64,000 nt of DNA from Pseudocitrobacter sp913778145 (GTDB lineage Bacteria; Pseudomonadota; Gammaproteobacteria; Enterobacterales; Enterobacteriaceae), in the NCBI GenBank assembly GCA_035726825.1, contig JALNTX010000016.1:41048-105047 (forward strand), written 5' to 3'. The notes below the pieces were generated by a model that was not told the DNA's origin, did not search any database, and saw only the letters and a list, made by a program, of their open reading frames with translations. This document shows positions 60,079-64,000 of the stretch, in pieces (position 1 is the stretch's first letter; each line of letters starts with the position of its first letter). The position numbers were made by a program, and so were the translations under genes.

Positions 60079-61824
60079 ATGGCTGGACGAATTCCGCGCG
60101 TATTCATTAATGATCTGCTGGCACGCACCGACATCATCGATTTGATCGATGCACGAGTGAAGCTGAAAAAGCAGGGCAAGAACTATCACGCGTGCTGTCC
60201 TTTTCATAACGAGAAAACCCCCTCTTTCACCGTCAACGGTGAAAAACAGTTTTACCACTGCTTCGGCTGTGGTGCGCACGGCAACGCCATCGACTTTTTG
60301 ATGAACTACGACAAGCTCGAGTTCGTGGAAACCGTCGAAGAACTGGCCGCCATGCACAACCTTGAAGTGCCGTATGAAGCAGGCAATGGGCCGAGTCAGA
60401 TAGAGCGCCATCAACGGCAAAGTCTCTATCAACTGATGGACGGTCTGAACGCGTTTTATCAGCAATCCCTGATGAATCCTGCCGCTGACCCCGCGCGCCA
60501 GTATCTGGAAAAGCGTGGCCTCAGCAGCGAAGTGATTTCTCGTTTCGCGATTGGTTATGCGCCTCCGGGTTGGGACAACGTCCTGAAACGTTTTGGCGGC
60601 AATAGTGAAAATCGCCAGGCGCTCATTGACGCCGGCATGCTGGTAACCAACGATCAGGGGCGTAGCTACGACCGCTTTCGCGAGCGCGTCATGTTCCCTA
60701 TTCGCGATAAACGTGGCCGGGTAATTGGTTTTGGTGGACGCGTGCTGGGCGATGCCCTGCCGAAATACCTTAACTCCCCGGAAACCGATATTTTTCATAA
60801 AGGCCGTCAGCTGTATGGCCTTTATGAAGCGCAACAGACAGAAGCTGAACCCCAGCGTTTACTGGTGGTCGAAGGCTATATGGATGTGGTCGCTTTAGCG
60901 CAATACGACATTAATTATGCCGTTGCGTCGCTTGGCACCTCAACCACTGCCGACCATATTCAGCTGCTGTTTCGGGTGACGAATAACGTCATCTGCTGCT
61001 ATGACGGCGACCGTGCTGGCCGAGATGCCGCATGGCGCGCGCTCGAAACAGCGCTGCCGTACATGACCGACGGGCGTCAGTTACGCTTTATGTTCCTGCC
61101 CGACGGCGAAGACCCGGATACGCTGGTGCGTAAAGAGGGTAAAGCAGCATTTGAAGCGCGGATGGAGCAGGCTCAGCCGCTCTCCACGTTTCTGTTTAAC
61201 AGCCTGATGCCGCAGGTCGATTTGAGCACCCCGGACGGGCGCGCGCAGTTAAGTACGCTGGCGCTGCCGCTCATCGGCCAGGTTCCGGGCGAAACCTTAC
61301 GCATCTATTTGCGTCAGGAGCTGGGAAACAAACTGGGTATTCTGGATGACGCTCAGCTTGAACGTTTGATGCCAAAACAGGCAGAAAATGGCGTGGTCCG
61401 CCCCGCCCCACAGCTAAAACGCACGACCATGCGTATACTGATAGGGTTACTGGTGCAAAACCCCGATCTCGCGCCGTTGGTTCCTCCCTTAACTGGGCTG
61501 GATCCGAAAAAACTGCCGGGACTTGGCTTATTTGCCGAACTGGTCAACACTTGTTTGTCACAGCCTGGACTGACCACTGGTCAACTTCTGGAACAATATC
61601 GTGGCACAAATGAAGCCACAACCCTTGAAAAACTGTCGATGTGGGACGATATAGCAGATAAGGATATCGCAGAAAAAACGTTCACCGACTCACTCAACCA
61701 TATGTTTGACTCATTGCTGGTTCTGCGACAAGAAGAGTTGATTGCTCGCGATCGCACACACGGACTTAGCAGTGAGGAACGCCGGGAACTCTGGACGCTA
61801 AACCAGGAACTGGCCAAAAAATAG
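60079..61824 (+). CDS. dnaG: DNA primase
   Basis: 581 residues, E. coli length. N-terminal zinc-binding domain with ligands C40, H43, C61 and C64, Toprim catalytic core (VVEGYMDVVAL, then the DGDRAGRDAAWRA motif), and the C-terminal DnaB-interaction domain (about 430-581). Makes RNA primers at the fork. No strong ribosome site precedes ATG 60079 (ACTACGGGGCTT), consistent with low translation in this operon. Confidence 0.98.
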   Translation: MAGRIPRVFINDLLARTDIIDLIDARVKLKKQGKNYHACCPFHNEKTPSFTVNGEKQFYHCFGCGAHGNAIDFLMNYDKLEFVETVEELAAMHNLEVPYEAGNGPSQIERHQRQSLYQLMDGLNAFYQQSLMNPAADPARQYLEKRGLSSEVISRFAIGYAPPGWDNVLKRFGGNSENRQALIDAGMLVTNDQGRSYDRFRERVMFPIRDKRGRVIGFGGRVLGDALPKYLNSPETDIFHKGRQLYGLYEAQQTEAEPQRLLVVEGYMDVVALAQYDINYAVASLGTSTTADHIQLLFRVTNNVICCYDGDRAGRDAAWRALETALPYMTDGRQLRFMFLPDGEDPDTLVRKEGKAAFEARMEQAQPLSTFLFNSLMPQVDLSTPDGRAQLSTLALPLIGQVPGETLRIYLRQELGNKLGILDDAQLERLMPKQAENGVVRPAPQLKRTTMRILIGLLVQNPDLAPLVPPLTGLDPKKLPGLGLFAELVNTCLSQPGLTTGQLLEQYRGTNEATTLEKLSMWDDIADKDIAEKTFTDSLNHMFDSLLVLRQEELIARDRTHGLSSEERRELWTLNQELAKK

Positions 61825-61979
61825 AATTGAACGGCTTAAGTGCCGAATATCACTCGGGAAGCCCCCGAAAGCCGCGTGAAGGGCAGCGGCAAAATATAAA
61901 TTAGTCCTCGTTACACTCTGTTGGCGGCTTGTTTCGCCGACCGACACCAATCTCATGAAATAAGTGTGGATACCGTCTT

Positions 61980-63821
61980 ATGGAGCAAAACCCGCAGTCA
62001 CAGCTGAAGCTTCTTGTCCAACGTGGTAAGGAGCAAGGCTATCTGACCTATGCCGAGGTCAATGACCATCTGCCGGAAGATATCGTCGACTCCGATCAGA
62101 TCGAAGACATCATCCAAATGATCAACGACATGGGCATTCAGGTGATGGAAGAAGCACCGGATGCCGATGACCTGTTGCTCGCTGAAACATCGAACAACAC
62201 CGATGAAGATGCGGAAGAAGCCGCCGCACAGGTGCTTTCGAGCGTGGAATCTGAAATCGGGCGCACCACTGACCCGGTACGCATGTACATGCGTGAAATG
62301 GGTACCGTTGAACTGTTGACCCGCGAAGGCGAAATTGACATCGCCAAACGTATCGAAGACGGGATCAACCAGGTTCAGTGTTCCGTTGCGGAATACCCGG
62401 AAGCCATCACCTATCTGCTTGAACAGTACGATCGCGTTGAAGCAGAAGAAGCGCGTCTGTCCGATCTCATCACCGGGTTCGTCGATCCGAACGCTGAAGA
62501 AGATTTAGCGCCGACCGCGACTCACGTAGGTTCTGAACTCTCTCAGGAAGAGATGGATGACGACGATGAAGATGAAGAGGACGACGACGACAGCAGCGAA
62601 GACGACAACAGCATCGACCCTGAACTGGCGCGTGAGAAATTCGCTGAGCTGCGTACGCAGTATGAAGTGACTCGCGACACCATCAAGGCGAAAGGCCGTA
62701 GCCATGCCGCCGCGCAGGAAGAGATCCTGAAGCTGTCCGAGGTCTTCAAACAGTTCCGTCTGGTACCGAAACAGTTCGACTACCTGGTGAATAGCATGCG
62801 CGTCATGATGGACCGCGTGCGTACCCAGGAACGTATCATCATGAAGATGTGCGTTGAACAGTGCAAAATGCCGAAGAAAAACTTCATCACCCTGTTCACC
62901 GGCAACGAAACCAGCGAAACCTGGTTCAACGCGGCCATTGCGATGAACAAGCCGTGGTCTGAAAAGCTGCTCGACATTAAAGAAGACGTTCAGCGCAGCC
63001 TGATGAAGCTGCAGCAAATTGAAGAAGAAACCGGCCTGACCATCGAACAGGTTAAAGATATCAACCGTCGCATGTCCATCGGTGAAGCGAAAGCCCGCCG
63101 TGCGAAAAAAGAGATGGTTGAAGCGAACTTACGTCTGGTTATTTCTATCGCTAAGAAATACACCAACCGTGGCTTGCAGTTCCTCGACCTGATTCAGGAA
63201 GGTAACATCGGTCTGATGAAAGCGGTTGATAAGTTCGAATATCGCCGTGGTTACAAGTTCTCCACCTACGCAACCTGGTGGATCCGTCAGGCAATCACCC
63301 GCTCTATCGCGGATCAGGCGCGCACCATCCGTATTCCGGTGCATATGATTGAGACGATTAACAAACTCAACCGTATTTCCCGCCAGATGCTGCAAGAGAT
63401 GGGCCGCGAGCCGACGCCGGAAGAACTGGCTGAGCGCATGCTGATGCCGGAAGACAAGATCCGCAAAGTACTGAAAATTGCCAAAGAGCCTATCTCCATG
63501 GAAACGCCGATCGGCGACGATGAAGATTCGCATCTGGGTGATTTCATCGAGGATACGACCCTCGAGCTGCCGCTGGATTCTGCGACCACCGAAAGCCTGC
63601 GTGCGGCAACGCACGACGTGCTGGCTGGCCTGACCGCGCGTGAAGCGAAAGTGCTGCGTATGCGTTTCGGTATCGATATGAACACCGACCACACGCTGGA
63701 AGAAGTGGGTAAACAGTTCGACGTTACCCGCGAACGTATCCGTCAGATCGAAGCGAAGGCGCTACGTAAACTGCGTCACCCGAGCCGTTCTGAAGTGCTG
63801 CGTAGCTTCCTGGACGATTAA
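61980..63821 (+). CDS. rpoD: RNA polymerase sigma factor RpoD (sigma-70)
   Basis: 613 residues, same as E. coli. Region 1.1 (1 to about 80), a non-conserved region with the acidic run DDDDEDEEDDDD (about 192-203), region 2 with the -10 reading helix (YATWWIRQAITRSIADQARTI), regions 3 and 4.2 (VTRERIRQIEAKALRKLR) ending in SFLDD. All regions complete. The 155-base dnaG-rpoD spacer corresponds to the RNA-processing region in E. coli. A terminator follows at 63841. Confidence 0.99.
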   Translation: MEQNPQSQLKLLVQRGKEQGYLTYAEVNDHLPEDIVDSDQIEDIIQMINDMGIQVMEEAPDADDLLLAETSNNTDEDAEEAAAQVLSSVESEIGRTTDPVRMYMREMGTVELLTREGEIDIAKRIEDGINQVQCSVAEYPEAITYLLEQYDRVEAEEARLSDLITGFVDPNAEEDLAPTATHVGSELSQEEMDDDDEDEEDDDDSSEDDNSIDPELAREKFAELRTQYEVTRDTIKAKGRSHAAAQEEILKLSEVFKQFRLVPKQFDYLVNSMRVMMDRVRTQERIIMKMCVEQCKMPKKNFITLFTGNETSETWFNAAIAMNKPWSEKLLDIKEDVQRSLMKLQQIEEETGLTIEQVKDINRRMSIGEAKARRAKKEMVEANLRLVISIAKKYTNRGLQFLDLIQEGNIGLMKAVDKFEYRRGYKFSTYATWWIRQAITRSIADQARTIRIPVHMIETINKLNRISRQMLQEMGREPTPEELAERMLMPEDKIRKVLKIAKEPISMETPIGDDEDSHLGDFIEDTTLELPLDSATTESLRAATHDVLAGLTAREAKVLRMRFGIDMNTDHTLEEVGKQFDVTRERIRQIEAKALRKLRHPSRSEVLRSFLDD

Positions 63822-63840
63822 TTCCGGTCTGTGAAATGTA

Positions 63841-63867
63841 AAAAGCTCCCTACGGGGAGCTTTTTTT
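63841..63867 (+). terminator. Intrinsic terminator after rpoD
   Basis: Stem AAAAGCTCCC / GGGGAGCTTTT with a short loop and a 7-T run, 20 bases after the rpoD stop; end of the macromolecular synthesis operon. Confidence 0.9.
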
Positions 63868-63874
63868 ATGCGGG

Positions 63875-64000
63875 TGACCCGTCCTGAATAGCGTTGACAC
63901 GTTCCTGACTTAAATCCGGAGAACGTGATGATGACTGAGTTCAAACGCACCCAACGTGATTATCCTCTATCCTTTAAAATAGCCGTCGTTGAGCAGGTCG
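63875..64000 (+). mobile_element. Left end of an IS3-like insertion sequence (cut by window edge)
   Basis: From TGACCCGTCC at 63875 the sequence has the look of an IS3-family terminus (TGA start, GTTGACAC about 18 bases in) followed by a leader and a transposase reading frame. It begins 8 bases after the rpoD terminator. The right end and target duplication are outside the window. Confidence 0.65.
63928..64000 (+). CDS. IS3-like transposase OrfA, N-terminal fragment
   Basis: 24 codons are visible from ATG 63928: MMTEFKRTQRDYPLSFKIAV and on, a helix-turn-helix type start (LSFKIAVVEQV) seen in OrfA proteins of IS3-family elements. GGAGAA lies upstream. A second ATG (63931) is an equally good start. 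The rest lies beyond the window, so completeness cannot be judged. Confidence 0.65.
   Translation, partial: MMTEFKRTQRDYPLSFKIAVVEQV

Overview
The window is chromosomal DNA from a member of the Enterobacteriaceae (Enterobacter/Kosakonia/Klebsiella-like; I cannot fix the genus). It follows the Escherichia coli backbone from yqhD to rpoD: yqhD-dkgA, ygiQ, ftsP, plsC, parC, ygiV, ygiW, qseBC, mdaB-ygiN, parE-yqiA-cpdA-yqiB-nudF, tolC, ygiBC, ygiD, zupT, ribB, ubiK, glgS, hldE-glnE-ygiF, ygiM-cca, uppP, folB, plsY, tsaD, rpsU-dnaG-rpoD. Most backbone proteins match their E. coli counterparts in length and catalytic residues. REP-type palindromes, one ERIC element and ordinary intrinsic terminators lie between genes.

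Several accessory blocks interrupt this backbone. (1) 2326-4322: a DASS-type carboxylate transporter and a HIT-family protein. (2) 6672-12061: an unnamed three-gene membrane operon (minus strand) divergent from a lemA-htpX-like pair (plus strand). The three genes carry four copies of a four-helix membrane module, and two of them also share a CCG-containing, helical-repeat-like soluble domain. This is the best candidate for an undescribed system. (3) 20100-21000: a very AT-rich insert between qseC and mdaB with a broken Hcp (type VI secretion) gene and a small membrane protein that may be its immunity partner. (4) 22333-27719: a GH88 glycosidase, a LacY-like symporter and a DUF2264 protein in one operon, with a divergent AraC regulator, between ygiN and parE. 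(5) 35803-39483: a 51-residue membrane protein and the assT-dsbL-dsbI sulfotransferase/disulfide system. (6) 41673-46561: a four-gene chaperone-usher fimbrial cluster between zupT and ribB. (7) The left end of an IS3-like element just after the rpoD terminator at the right edge.

Regulatory sites readable in the sequence are an FMN riboswitch before ribB whose variable arm has been invaded by an ERIC element, a QseB box between ygiW and qseB, a mar/sox/rob box before tolC, and a near-consensus Fur box over the zupT promoter. ygiS and mqsRA (between parC and ygiV in E. coli) and yqiJK (between glgS and hldE) are absent from those positions.

Functionally the window mixes essential machinery (topoisomerase IV, primase, sigma-70, S21, TsaD, phospholipid acylation, heptose and undecaprenyl-phosphate metabolism) with envelope and niche functions (TolC, fimbriae, periplasmic sulfotransfer with its own disulfide pair, uptake and hydrolysis of unsaturated uronic oligosaccharides). 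No tRNA, rRNA or CRISPR array was seen.
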